Source of the DNA: Acidobacteriota bacterium
Lineage (GTDB): Bacteria > Acidobacteriota > Thermoanaerobaculia > Gp7-AA8
NCBI GenBank assembly: GCA_021325515.1
Contig: JAJPHC010000024.1
Span: 1-64,000 of the forward strand
Direction: 5' to 3'
Length of the DNA stretch: 64,000 nt
This document shows, one piece after another, positions 26,726 through 34,593 of the stretch (position 1 is its first letter; the number at the start of each line of letters is the position of its first letter). A model generated the notes under the pieces. That model was not told where the DNA came from. It made no database searches and was given only the letters and a program-made list of their open reading frames with translations. The position numbers were made by a program, and so were the translations under genes.

Positions 26726-28282
26726 GTGGATGATTTCCTCATCATCGGCTCCGGCTTCGGCGGCAGCGTCTCCGCGCTGCGGCTCGCGGAGAAGGGCTAC
26801 AGCGTTCGCGTGCTCGAGAAGGGGAGGCGCTTCGCGGCCGCGGATTTCCCGAAGAGCAACTGGAATCTGAAGCGCTGGCTGTGGATGCCGGAGGTCGGGT
26901 TCCGCGGTTTCTTCAAGATGACGTTCCTTCGCCACGTCACGGTGCTCTCCGGAGTCGGCGTGGGCGGCGGCTCGCTCGTTTACGCGAACACGCTGCCGGT
27001 GCCGGCCGACGAATTCTTCGCAGCCGCTTCGTGGAGTCATCTCGCCGATTGGAAGAGCGAGCTCGCGCCCCACTATGCGACCGCGCGCCGCATGCTCGGC
27101 GCGAATCCAAATCCGAAGCAGACATTCGCCGACGATGTGATGAAGGAGCTGGCGTCGGAGCTCGGCATCAGCGATCAGTTGACGCGCGCCGATGTCGGCG
27201 TCTTCTTCGGCGAGCCCGGAGTCACAGTTCCGGATCCCTATTTCGGAGGCAAGGGCCCGGCGCGCAGCGGCTGCACGCACTGCGGCGCGTGCATGGTCGG
27301 CTGCCGGCACGGCGCGAAGAACACGCTCGACCGCAACTATCTCTATCTCGCCGAGCGCCTCGGCGTTCGCGTGGAGCCGGACACGATGGTGTACGACGTG
27401 CGGCCGGCCGATGACGGCTATGAAGTGCGTGCGCACGTGCATCGCGGCAGCGACGTGAGCTATCGCGCGCGGCGCGTCATCTTCGCCGGCGGCGTCCTCG
27501 GCACCGTGCCGCTGCTGCTCGCGTTGAAGGAGACGTCGCTCCCTGCTCTCTCGCCACGTCTCGGCGAGTTCGTGCGGACGAATTCCGAAGTGCTCGTCGG
27601 CGTGACGACCGAGCGGCGCGATCGCGATTTCTCGGAGGGCGTGGCGATCACGTCGTTTCTGCAGACGGGCGCGCGCTCGCATGTCGAGCCGGTCCGCTAT
27701 CCGCGCGGCTCAGGGTTCTTCCGCCTGCTCGCCATGCCGCATGCGCCGGGCCCGACGATCTTCGCGCGCTTCGCGAATGCGATCGGCCTCGCGATGAAGC
27801 ATCCGTGGAAAACCATTCGCGCATTTCTGACGCCCGACTTCGGACGTTACGCGATCATCCTTCTCTACATGCGCACCGACGACGGCCGCCTCGCGTTCCG
27901 CCTCGGACGCACCGCGCGCAATCTCTTCCGCCGCGGCATCGTGACGGAGATTGCCGCAGGGGAGGCGCCGCAGGCATCGCTGCCCGAGGCGACGGATATC
28001 GCGCATCGCGTGGCGAAGATCGCGAATGGATATCCGATGAGCATGGCCACCGAGACTCTCCTCGGCATTCCGACGACCGCTCACATCCTCGGCGGCTGCG
28101 CGATGGGACGCAATGCGGAGGAGGGCGTCATCGACGACAGGCACCAGTTGTTCAACTATCCCGGCCTGTACGTGATCGACGGCTCCTCAATCTCCGCAAA
28201 TCCCGGCGTGAATCCGTCGCTCACGATCTCTGCACTCGCGGAGCGCGCGATGTCGTTCATCCCGGAGAAGGGGCGGGAGTGA
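26726..28282 (+). CDS. GMC-family FAD oxidoreductase (cholesterol-oxidase-like)
   Basis: This 518-residue flavoprotein begins with the FAD-binding motif LIIGSGFGGSVSALRLAEKG. It has a Cys-rich segment CTHCGACMVGCRHGAKNT around residue 185 and the C-terminal GMC motifs HILGGCAMG and GSSISANPGVNPSLTISALAER. The Cys cluster followed by GAKNTLDRNYLYLAE is typical of the ChoD-like actinobacterial and acidobacterial branch. The substrate is likely a sterol or other hydrophobic alcohol, but this is not provable here. I chose GTG 26726, directly at the flavin motif, rather than a longer frame overlapping the cyclophilin gene. Confidence 0.88.
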   Translation: MDDFLIIGSGFGGSVSALRLAEKGYSVRVLEKGRRFAAADFPKSNWNLKRWLWMPEVGFRGFFKMTFLRHVTVLSGVGVGGGSLVYANTLPVPADEFFAAASWSHLADWKSELAPHYATARRMLGANPNPKQTFADDVMKELASELGISDQLTRADVGVFFGEPGVTVPDPYFGGKGPARSGCTHCGACMVGCRHGAKNTLDRNYLYLAERLGVRVEPDTMVYDVRPADDGYEVRAHVHRGSDVSYRARRVIFAGGVLGTVPLLLALKETSLPALSPRLGEFVRTNSEVLVGVTTERRDRDFSEGVAITSFLQTGARSHVEPVRYPRGSGFFRLLAMPHAPGPTIFARFANAIGLAMKHPWKTIRAFLTPDFGRYAIILLYMRTDDGRLAFRLGRTARNLFRRGIVTEIAAGEAPQASLPEATDIAHRVAKIANGYPMSMATETLLGIPTTAHILGGCAMGRNAEEGVIDDRHQLFNYPGLYVIDGSSISANPGVNPSLTISALAERAMSFIPEKGRE

Positions 28283-28322
28283 CGGGTTCGAGGCCGCAAC
28301 TGCTTCTATACTCCACGTACGC

Positions 28323-29114
28323 ATGACGATCGAGGGTCTGATCGCCGCTCAACGCTACGAGGAAGCGCTCCGGCTCGCGCAGCAGGAAGTGAAAGAGAAT
28401 CCCGGCGATCACCGGTTGCTGAATCTCTGCGCGGATCTCTTCGTCTTTCTGCGCCAGGAGGCGGCTGCGGAGCGCGTGCTGCTGCACGTCGCGGATCTGC
28501 ATGTGTCGGAAGGGGCGCCGGGCAAGGCCGTTGTCGCGCTCAAGAAAGTACAGGGCCTCGGCCGCGGCGACGAGGCGATGTACGACTCCCTCGCGTGGAG
28601 AATGCGTAACCACGCGCCGACGATGGAGGTCGACATCTCCGACATCCTCTCGTCCGTCACGTTCGAGAGCAGGGACGAGCCGCAGGCGATCGTGGAGGAA
28701 GCGGTCGCCGATGCCGCAGCGAGTCCGCTCTTCGATGCGTTCGCGCGTGAGGAGTTGCTGGCGTTCATCAAGGGGCTGCAGCTCCAGGTGTACGACAGCG
28801 GCGACATCATCGTCGCGGAAGGAGATCCGGGCGACAGTCTCTATCTGCTGACGAGCGGCGTGGCGAAGGCTTACGTGCGCGATCGCGATCGCCGCTATCG
28901 CCAGGTCGGCACGCTTCGCGATGGCGACTTCTTCGGCGAGATCTCGATCCTCAGCGGCGGGAAGCGGACTGCGACGATCACCGCCGCAACGCGATGCGAG
29001 CTGCTGGAGATCGACCGCCCGACTCTTGACGCGATCACCGCTGCCCATCCCCATGTCGCCGATGTGATGCGCCGCTTTCACGACGAGCGGCTGGGCAGCG
29101 ATCGACGGCTCTGA
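28323..29114 (+). CDS. TPR-like / cyclic-nucleotide-binding-domain protein
   Basis: This 263-residue protein has an N-terminal helical TPR-like region (about 1-100, EEALRLAQQEVKENPGDHRLLNL) and a C-terminal cNMP-binding domain (about 140-255) with EGDPGDSLYLLTSGVAKAY, GDFFGEISILSGGKRTATI and a final helix. No DNA-binding helix-turn-helix follows, so it is not a CRP-type regulator. The phosphate-binding cassette FGEISIL..GKRTAT is intact. It lies directly upstream of the duplicated small-gene cassettes on the same strand, but those have their own promoter elements. Confidence 0.85.
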   Translation: MTIEGLIAAQRYEEALRLAQQEVKENPGDHRLLNLCADLFVFLRQEAAAERVLLHVADLHVSEGAPGKAVVALKKVQGLGRGDEAMYDSLAWRMRNHAPTMEVDISDILSSVTFESRDEPQAIVEEAVADAAASPLFDAFAREELLAFIKGLQLQVYDSGDIIVAEGDPGDSLYLLTSGVAKAYVRDRDRRYRQVGTLRDGDFFGEISILSGGKRTATITAATRCELLEIDRPTLDAITAAHPHVADVMRRFHDERLGSDRRL

Positions 29115-29158
29115 AGCAGCCTCCCGCCTCCTCTCTAACGCTCGCAAAAACACACGCA

Positions 29159-29175
29159 TGTCCAATTTCGGGACA
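29159..29175 (+). promoter_or_regulatory. Inverted repeat, candidate enhancer-binding-protein site (copy 1)
   Basis: TGTCC-N7-GGACA is a perfect inverted repeat centred about 100 bases upstream of the predicted start site of the sigma-54-like promoter. The arms are identical in copy 2 while the spacer differs, which is what a protein-binding site would show. Confidence 0.6.
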
Positions 29176-29239
29176 CGCCTCCGCGAGAATTCCGATCGTT
29201 AAGTGTATGCATAATAAAGCGTTAGAAACTTTTGGACGC

Positions 29240-29255
29240 TGGCGGCCAACTTGAT
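29240..29255 (+). promoter_or_regulatory. Sigma-54-like promoter (copy 1)
   Basis: TGGCGGC-N4-TTGAT compares with the sigma-54 consensus TGGCACG-N4-TTGCW: the -24 TGGC and the -12 TTG are kept at the right spacing, but the usual GC of -12 is GA. The predicted start near 29266 leaves a leader holding AGGAG (29269-29273) before the ATG at 29283. It lies in a 31-base block (29234-29264) identical in both copies. Confidence 0.5.
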
Positions 29256-29282
29256 CTAAGAGCGTGACAGGAGAAAACGAAA

Positions 29283-29600
29283 ATGCTTGTCACGCTCTTC
29301 GCCGCCGCCCTCACGATCAAAGTCGACCTTCTTGGGATGATCCAGCAGCGCTACCACGCCGCACCCGAGGTCAAGAGCCTCACCTGCCACATCGAGACGA
29401 CGTCGTATCGGTTTGTCGGAACGCCGGGAACGCAGTTCAGCTATGACGGCGATTCGTATCGTGTGCCGGAAAGCGGCGTGATCGAGCTCGTCTCCAGCAG
29501 CGCCAAAGAGTATGTGGTCAATGGCCGCACGCTTCCGCTCAATCTCTGGCCGAAGGATTCGTTCGGCACGCGCACCGTTCCTCTTCCCACGAGCAACTGA
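29283..29600 (+). CDS. Small unknown protein, cassette copy 1
   Basis: I do not recognise this 105-residue protein. It opens with a short hydrophobic stretch (MLVTLFAAALTIKV) that could be a weak membrane anchor or signal, followed by a mainly polar domain with DSYRVPESGVIELV and a C-terminal LNLWPKDSFGTRT. It is 97% identical to its tandem copy, with Q/E, S/R and S/N changes. AGGAG lies 9 bases upstream of the ATG. The 42-residue membrane-type gene follows 18 bases later. The pair has its own sigma-54-like promoter, which points to an induced product. Confidence 0.75.
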   Translation: MLVTLFAAALTIKVDLLGMIQQRYHAAPEVKSLTCHIETTSYRFVGTPGTQFSYDGDSYRVPESGVIELVSSSAKEYVVNGRTLPLNLWPKDSFGTRTVPLPTSN

Positions 29601-29618
29601 CCAAAAGGAAACGAGACC

Positions 29619-29747
29619 ATGAGCCAGTTCTTCAATACGACCATTCAGGACATGCGCGGAGGCCGCGACAGCTGGCGCGTGATCCTGACTCTCAGCCTCC
29701 CTGCCTTCACCGTCGCATTCGTCCTCGCGCGCCTCGTGCACCTGTAA
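29619..29747 (+). CDS. Small membrane protein, cassette copy 1
   Basis: This 42-codon frame encodes a polar N-terminus (MSQFFNTTIQDMRGGRDSW) and one C-terminal hydrophobic helix (RVILTLSLPAFTVAFVLARL). Conservation of the frame, start, stop position and spacing in the tandem copy, with one residue change, supports that it is translated. AAAGGAAACGAG precedes the ATG. It looks like a single-pass small membrane protein; function is unknown. Confidence 0.7.
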   Translation: MSQFFNTTIQDMRGGRDSWRVILTLSLPAFTVAFVLARLVHL

Positions 29748-30074
29748 GACGCATTCTCCCCTCGGGGAAGGAGGATTCCGCTCCGCCCGAGTCGCAGGAT
29801 TCGGACCCATCTCATCGAACAAGTCCGCTCGCCAGCATGATCCGTGCGGTCTAACCATGCGCTGCATCTATGCTGACTGTGAAGCCCCACTGAGTCTGCG
29901 CCGCTCGTGCCGTTCCTGATGCGCGGAGACTCGTGGTCGGTCTCGAACCTTTCCGAGAGCTGAGTGAGACCTCCGTGTGGATCTTCGTTTTCGCGCTGAG
30001 CCCCGGTCGTGAACGAGGTCTCGCTGGTCGCCATCGAAGACCGGACCTCGCGATCTCACTTGAAATCACACGCC
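29748..30074. other. Spacer between the cassette copies
   Basis: No gene is supportable in this stretch. Short minus-strand frames exist but show no family features or ribosome-binding sites. A nested hairpin is present: CGAGGTC (30014-30020) with GACCTCG (30044-30050), and GGTC (30026-30029) with GACC (30039-30042). It lacks a T-tract and ends 25 bases before the copy-2 inverted repeat. Confidence 0.55.
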
Positions 30075-30091
30075 TGTCCAGTTTTAGGACA
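30075..30091 (+). promoter_or_regulatory. Inverted repeat, candidate enhancer-binding-protein site (copy 2)
   Basis: TGTCC-N7-GGACA is present again with the same arms and a different spacer. It lies 58 bases before the identical 31-base block, exactly as in copy 1. Confidence 0.6.
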
Positions 30092-30155
30092 TCGCTCGAT
30101 AGACGTATCGACTGTTAAATGTCTATGAAAGAAGGAGTTAGCAGATTTCGGACGC

Positions 30156-30171
30156 TGGCGGCCAACTTGAT
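30156..30171 (+). promoter_or_regulatory. Sigma-54-like promoter (copy 2)
   Basis: The same TGGCGGC-N4-TTGAT element as in copy 1, within the identical block 30150-30180. The predicted start near 30182 precedes AGGAG at 30185-30189 and the ATG at 30201. Confidence 0.5.
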
Positions 30172-30200
30172 CTAAGAGCGGCCCAGGAGAAAAACAGAAA

Positions 30201-30518
30201 ATGCTCGTCACGCTCTTCGCCGCCGCCCTCACGATCAAAGTCGACCTTCTCGGAATGATCCAGCAGCGCTACCACGCCGCCCCCGAGGTCAAGAGCCTCA
30301 CCTGCCACATCGAGACGACGTCGTATCGGTTTGTCGGAACGCCGGGAACGGAGTTTCGTTACGACGGCGACTCGTATCGTGTGCCGGAAAGCGGCGTGAT
30401 CGAGCTCGTCTCCAGCAACGCCAAAGAGTATGTGGTCAATGGCCGCACGCTTCCGCTCAACCTCTGGCCGAAGGATTCGTTCGGCACGCGCACCGTTCCT
30501 CTTCCGACGAGCAACTGA
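30201..30518 (+). CDS. Small unknown protein, cassette copy 2
   Basis: This 105-residue near-identical copy of 29283-29600 differs at three residues (GTEFRYDGD in place of GTQFSYDGD, and VSSNAKEY in place of VSSSAKEY). The same leader, AGGAG and 17-base gap to the small membrane gene are kept. Function unknown; the family features are those described for copy 1. Confidence 0.75.
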   Translation: MLVTLFAAALTIKVDLLGMIQQRYHAAPEVKSLTCHIETTSYRFVGTPGTEFRYDGDSYRVPESGVIELVSSNAKEYVVNGRTLPLNLWPKDSFGTRTVPLPTSN

Positions 30519-30535
30519 CCAAAGGAAAAGAGACC

Positions 30536-30664
30536 ATGAACCAGTTCTTCAATACGACCATTCAGGACATGCGCGGAGGCCGCGATAGCTGGCGCGTGAT
30601 CCTGACTCTCAGCCTCCCGGCCTTCACCGTCGCCTTCGTCCTCGCCCGCCTCGTGCACCTGTAG
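30536..30664 (+). CDS. Small membrane protein, cassette copy 2
   Basis: This 42-residue copy differs from 29619-29747 only at residue 2 (Asn for Ser). The C-terminal hydrophobic helix is unchanged. AAAGGAAAAGAG precedes the ATG. A strong hairpin starts at the next base after its stop codon. Confidence 0.7.
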   Translation: MNQFFNTTIQDMRGGRDSWRVILTLSLPAFTVAFVLARLVHL

Positions 30665-30698
30665 ACACCTTCTCCCCTCCGGAGAGGGGAGAAGGTGT
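30665..30698. terminator. Strong hairpin between convergent genes
   Basis: A perfect 15-bp inverted repeat (30665-30679 with 30684-30698, loop CGGA) starts just after the stop of the second small membrane gene and ends 8 bases before the stop of the minus-strand DUF3604 gene. There is no T-tract; position and strength suit a bidirectional terminator. Confidence 0.65.
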
Positions 30699-30706
30699 GA
30701 AAGGGC

Positions 30707-33433
30707 CTACTGCGCGGTAACGACGATGTTGTCGACGGCCGCGCCCCAATCCTGAACGCTGCCATCGCTGGTCATCCGGAAGCGGATCTTGGTCGTCGTG
30801 CTGCCGACGTACGGGCTGAGATTGATGTTGCCCTGTGCAGCCCACGACGGATAGCCGCCCGACACGCCGGACGACTTACGCAGGATCGTCCACGTCGTGC
30901 CGTTGTCTTTCGAGACTTCGACTGAGAAGTAGTCGTAGCCGGACTCCGTGGAGAACTTGCAGTAGTACGTCAGCGTCGCGGTGGTCTTGCCCGCGAGGCT
31001 GAACGCGGGGGAGACGATCGACCAGTCGGCGTTCGCGATGTACGTGCTATACGCGGCGTTCGTCCGGAAGCGATGCGTGCCGCCGATCGTGTCGGTCGTG
31101 GTCTCGATGGACCAGCCGGAGCCGGTGTTCTTCACGAAGGTCCAGCCCGTCGCGCCGCTCTCCGCGCCTTCATTGATGAGCGTCACCGGACCGCTGGCGA
31201 CCGTCGTGAACGAGCTCGTGGCGGAAGAAGCCGCGCTGCCGCAGGCATTCTTCGCGACGACGCGCCAGTAGTAGACGGTGTTGTTGGCGAGTGCGGAGAC
31301 GGCGAGCGACGTCGCGGTCGTGTTCTGGTAGAACGCCGGCGAGGAGGCCGTGCCGAAATAGACGTCGTACGACGTTGCACCTGAGGCCGCGCTCCAGGAG
31401 AGCGAGGTGCTCGTGGCGACGCCGGTGGCGCCATTCGACGGCGAGCCGAGCGTTGCGGCAGCCGGGAGTGTGCAGGAAGCAACCGTCGTGAAGGAGTTGG
31501 TGGCCGACGATGCCGCGCTGCCGCACGCGTTCTTCGCGACGACGCGCCAGTAGTACGTCGTGCTGTTGGCGAGTGCGGAGACGGCGAGCGAAGTCGCAGT
31601 CGTGTTCTGGTAGAACGCGGGCGAAGCCGCAGTGCCGAAGTAAACATCGTACGACGTCGCGCCGGACGCGGCAGCCCAACTGAGCGTTGCACTCGTCGCC
31701 ACGCCCGTGGCGCCGTTCGCGGGCGACGAGAGCGTCGTTGCGGATGGAACCGAGCAGCCGCCCCACGTGATCCACATCGGAGCCGACCAGAGCGTGTCGC
31801 CGTCGGCTTCCACGATCTTCGCGAAGTAGTACCACTCGCCCGTCTGTGCCGGGATCGCGGCAGTCAGCGTCTTGAGCGCCGTGTTCGACGCGACGACGGT
31901 TGCCGCAGCGCCGGGCGCGGCATTCGTGCCCACCGGGCCGCCCCAGATCTCGATCTTCTGCGCGCCGTCGCCATCCGGATCGTTCAGCTCTGCCGTCACC
32001 GTCAGTGACGAACCGCTGAAGACATCGCCCATCACGTGCGAGAAATCCGACGAGCCGAAGACGAGCTGCGCGTTGCGATCCTGGCTGGCGAAGATGTGGC
32101 GCGCGTTGTACGCGGCCATCAGCGTCTGCTGATTGAACGTCGAGCCGTTGGGAATGAGCGCGCCGGTGCGATTCGGCGTCGAGTTGCCGTAGTTCCAGCA
32201 GTGATTGTCCTGATGCGATTCCGGCGCGAGCTTCCATCCCTGCGCCAGCGCGCTGGTGAAGAGCGCTTCGTAGGTGGAGCCGCCGGGCGAGAACGACGTG
32301 GACGTGTTGAACGCCGGGCCGGAGATCATCGCGATGCCGCGCATCACGGCGTCGCCGTCGGCGGTGCGCGCGAAGTTGTTGAAATCGGTCGAGTTCGGAT
32401 GGCAGAAGCTGCCGTACGAGCCGAGCGTTCCCTGATTGTTCCTGATCGCGGTGTAGAGCTCCGAGTAGACCGACTTCGTCACGAGGACGTCGTACGGCTC
32501 GCCGCTCCACGCCATCAACTGCGACTGGTTGTAGATGTTGACGTGACCGCCGCCGCTGATCACGCCCCACTCCATGCCGAACAGACCGACGAAGGAGCCG
32601 GGCACGGTCGCGTTCTGCGCCGCCGTCATGCCGGAGTGATAGCGATCGAGAATCTGCTGCGCGGTGCAGGTGGTGCAGGCGTCCTGCATCAGATGGTTGT
32701 GCTCGACGACGCCGATGAAATCGACCGAGCCGCTCGTCTTCGCGTACGAGAAGGCGTCGGTCGGTACGGCGCCGCCGGCGTAGCCGTAGCGGCCGGATGC
32801 GCAATCCGTGACCGGCATGCCGCCGTCGCTCCAGCTCGTGTGCGCGTGCGTCGTGCCGAAGAAGAACTGATAGGGGAAGGCGCTGTCGATCGATACCGCC
32901 GACGAAGCCACGTGGTGCAGCGGCCGGTTGAAGAGCGAGTCGTAGCGGCCCGCGCGATCGACGACGACCGTCACCGGCGAGCTCTTCGCCTGCGTTTCGG
33001 TCACGAACGGCTCATCGCTGTCGAGGTGCATCGGGATCTTGTGATGCCGCAGTGTTCCGATGAGCGCGATCGTGTACTCGCCGTCGGCGACCTTCGCGCC
33101 GGCGTTGTCGGTTGCGTTCCAGTTGAATTCGAGATCGACGTCGCCGCCCTGCCTGAGCTCCGCATTCGCGCCGCGCGAGTAGACGAGCTCGCCCTTCGCG
33201 TTGCGGATCTCGACGCGATAGGTGACGTCGCCGCCGCCGATGCCGGCACGCTCCTCGAGCACGCCGACGATCGTCGTCTGCGAGCGGGCGGAAGCGGGAT
33301 TGATGATGTACGGCCGCGCCGCGACATAGCCCGCAAACTCGCCATGGCAATCTTCGTTGGCGAGGAGCTGCTGCGGCAGGCAGAGAATGGCCAGGGCCAG
33401 GAGCCAGAGGGTTTTCTTCAAGTTCATTTCCAT
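30707..33433 (-). CDS. Secreted DUF3604 protein with FnIII repeats
   Basis: This 908-residue exported protein has a signal peptide (KKTLWLLALAILCLPQQLLA), an N-terminal beta-rich region with a FlgD-like look (about 30-130), and a DUF3604 domain of the PHP metallohydrolase type, with THAHTSWSDG near residue 205 and GVVEHNHLM near 245 as likely metal ligands. Two nearly identical fibronectin-III-like repeats follow (about 561-650 and 651-745), then a C-terminal jelly-roll-like domain (about 750-908). DUF3604 proteins are predicted hydrolases of unknown substrate. A second ATG at 33427 is equally good. A sigma-54-like promoter lies upstream. Confidence 0.85.
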   Translation of the reverse strand: MEMNLKKTLWLLALAILCLPQQLLANEDCHGEFAGYVAARPYIINPASARSQTTIVGVLEERAGIGGGDVTYRVEIRNAKGELVYSRGANAELRQGGDVDLEFNWNATDNAGAKVADGEYTIALIGTLRHHKIPMHLDSDEPFVTETQAKSSPVTVVVDRAGRYDSLFNRPLHHVASSAVSIDSAFPYQFFFGTTHAHTSWSDGGMPVTDCASGRYGYAGGAVPTDAFSYAKTSGSVDFIGVVEHNHLMQDACTTCTAQQILDRYHSGMTAAQNATVPGSFVGLFGMEWGVISGGGHVNIYNQSQLMAWSGEPYDVLVTKSVYSELYTAIRNNQGTLGSYGSFCHPNSTDFNNFARTADGDAVMRGIAMISGPAFNTSTSFSPGGSTYEALFTSALAQGWKLAPESHQDNHCWNYGNSTPNRTGALIPNGSTFNQQTLMAAYNARHIFASQDRNAQLVFGSSDFSHVMGDVFSGSSLTVTAELNDPDGDGAQKIEIWGGPVGTNAAPGAAATVVASNTALKTLTAAIPAQTGEWYYFAKIVEADGDTLWSAPMWITWGGCSVPSATTLSSPANGATGVATSATLSWAAASGATSYDVYFGTAASPAFYQNTTATSLAVSALANSTTYYWRVVAKNACGSAASSATNSFTTVASCTLPAAATLGSPSNGATGVATSTSLSWSAASGATSYDVYFGTASSPAFYQNTTATSLAVSALANNTVYYWRVVAKNACGSAASSATSSFTTVASGPVTLINEGAESGATGWTFVKNTGSGWSIETTTDTIGGTHRFRTNAAYSTYIANADWSIVSPAFSLAGKTTATLTYYCKFSTESGYDYFSVEVSKDNGTTWTILRKSSGVSGGYPSWAAQGNINLSPYVGSTTTKIRFRMTSDGSVQDWGAAVDNIVVTAQ

Positions 33434-33478
33434 CCTTACGGTCAGCCGTGGAGAGAGAGCTGACGGGGCGGCGGAAAA

Positions 33479-33495
33479 GCAATGCCAGGGCCAAC
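33479..33495 (-). promoter_or_regulatory. Sigma-54-like promoter of the DUF3604 gene
   Basis: Read on the minus strand, TTGGCCC-N5-ATTGCTT has GG at 33492-33491 and GC at 33480-33479 with exactly ten bases between, matching the invariant GG-N10-GC of sigma-54 promoters and TTGCT at -12. The predicted start near 33468 gives a leader of about 35-40 bases. Two direct GGTCAAT repeats lie upstream 31 bases apart (33514-33520 and 33545-33551). Confidence 0.6.
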
Positions 33496-33625
33496 TGTTA
33501 AGTTATTGAAAACATTGACCTTTGCGTAAAGGCGTGGCTCACGAATTGACCATTTTCGGCGGAAAGCGCGGGTCATCGAAAGAACGCGTGCCCAAAAAGC
33601 GACCCGAGTGAGTAGGATCTCGGCT

Positions 33626-34426
33626 GTGAAACCAGAACAGAAAGCAATCATCAAGGCACTCACCGACCCCGATCCCGAAGTACGCGATGCGGCCCACGAG
33701 GATCTCTTCATCGAGATCGATGATGAGCTCGCGCTGGCGATTGTCGCGATCGCGACAGGCAACGCAGCCGAGGAGATTCGCGAAGAAGCGATCGTCGCCC
33801 TCGGGCCGCTCATCGAAGAATGCGGGAGCGAATACAGAGATGACATCGAATTCGAATTCGATCCCGATCTCGCTCCTCCTGTCACGCGCGAGACGTTCCG
33901 CGAGGTCGTGAAGCAGGTGCGCGCGATCTACAACGACGGGAGCGCGTCGAAACTTTTGCGGAGGCGCGCGCTCGAGGTTCTCGTGCGCGATCCGCAGCCG
34001 TGGCAGAGCGACGAGGTCCGGAGGCACTTCGCGTCGGGCGACGAGGAGTGGCGCCTCACGGCGATCTTCGCGATGGGCTGGCTGAACGGCTTCGATCGGG
34101 AGTTGCTCGAGGCGGTGAAGAGCAGCAGTGGGAATCACCTCATCGAAGCGGTGCGCGCCGCCGGCGATGCCGGGCTGACGTCGGCCGCGCCCAGGATCCG
34201 CGAGCTGGCGGCGTCGGACAAAACGGAGCGCGTGCTGCGGCTGCAGGCGATTCAGGCGCTGCCGTTCGTCGATGAAGATTCGTTTGAGCTCCTCGAGGAG
34301 TTGTCGCAATCGAAGCGGCCGGAGATCGCCGAGGCGGCGGAGGATGCGATCGACGAGCTCGTGATCCAACAGCGTCTCGACGACGAGTTCGATGAGGAGG
34401 ACGAGGAGCTCGACGACGAGGAGTGA
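33626..34426 (+). CDS. HEAT-repeat protein with acidic tail
   Basis: This 266-residue helical protein has HEAT-like repeats (IKALTDPDPEVRDAAHEDLF, AAEEIREEAIVALGPLIEE, IRELAASDKTERVLRLQAIQAL, ELSQSKRPEIAEAAEDAIDEL) and ends in a highly acidic tail of Glu and Asp. GTG 33626 is preferred because AGGA sits about 9 bases before it; GTG 33608 is the alternative. HEAT repeats are protein-binding scaffolds. The partner is unknown, and it has no operon partner on either side. Confidence 0.8.
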   Translation: MKPEQKAIIKALTDPDPEVRDAAHEDLFIEIDDELALAIVAIATGNAAEEIREEAIVALGPLIEECGSEYRDDIEFEFDPDLAPPVTRETFREVVKQVRAIYNDGSASKLLRRRALEVLVRDPQPWQSDEVRRHFASGDEEWRLTAIFAMGWLNGFDRELLEAVKSSSGNHLIEAVRAAGDAGLTSAAPRIRELAASDKTERVLRLQAIQALPFVDEDSFELLEELSQSKRPEIAEAAEDAIDELVIQQRLDDEFDEEDEELDDEE

Positions 34427-34593
34427 GGAGTTCACGCTGATGCGCGACGCGCGGGCGACGATGCCGTAGCTGTGTGAATGTGTCCGAAATAGGCGTGACG
34501 AGAGCAACTCGCCTCAGACATTCCGATCGAAATCGCATCCCAATCGAAGAAGCGTGGCTGCCAACAGACTCGTATGCCGTCGATGACGATCGA

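Larger units (their letters stand above)
29150..30664 (+). repeat. Tandem duplication of a regulated two-gene cassette
   Basis: Two copies lie 916-918 bases apart (about 29150-29747 and 30066-30664). Each has an inverted repeat, a 31-base identical block, a 105-residue gene and a 42-residue gene. The coding parts are almost identical (three and one amino-acid changes), whereas the stretch between the regulatory blocks has drifted. About 315 bases after copy 1 are not repeated after copy 2. Confidence 0.9.

Noticed and set aside
29234-29264. Resemblance of the 31-base block to the ACGCTGGCGGC stretch near the start of 16S rRNA
   Set aside because: Only about 11 bases match and nothing else of an rRNA is present; spacing fits a sigma-54-like promoter better.
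29645-30069. Minus-strand short frames between the two cassettes
   Set aside because: They have no ribosome-binding sites or family motifs and partly mirror the duplicated genes.
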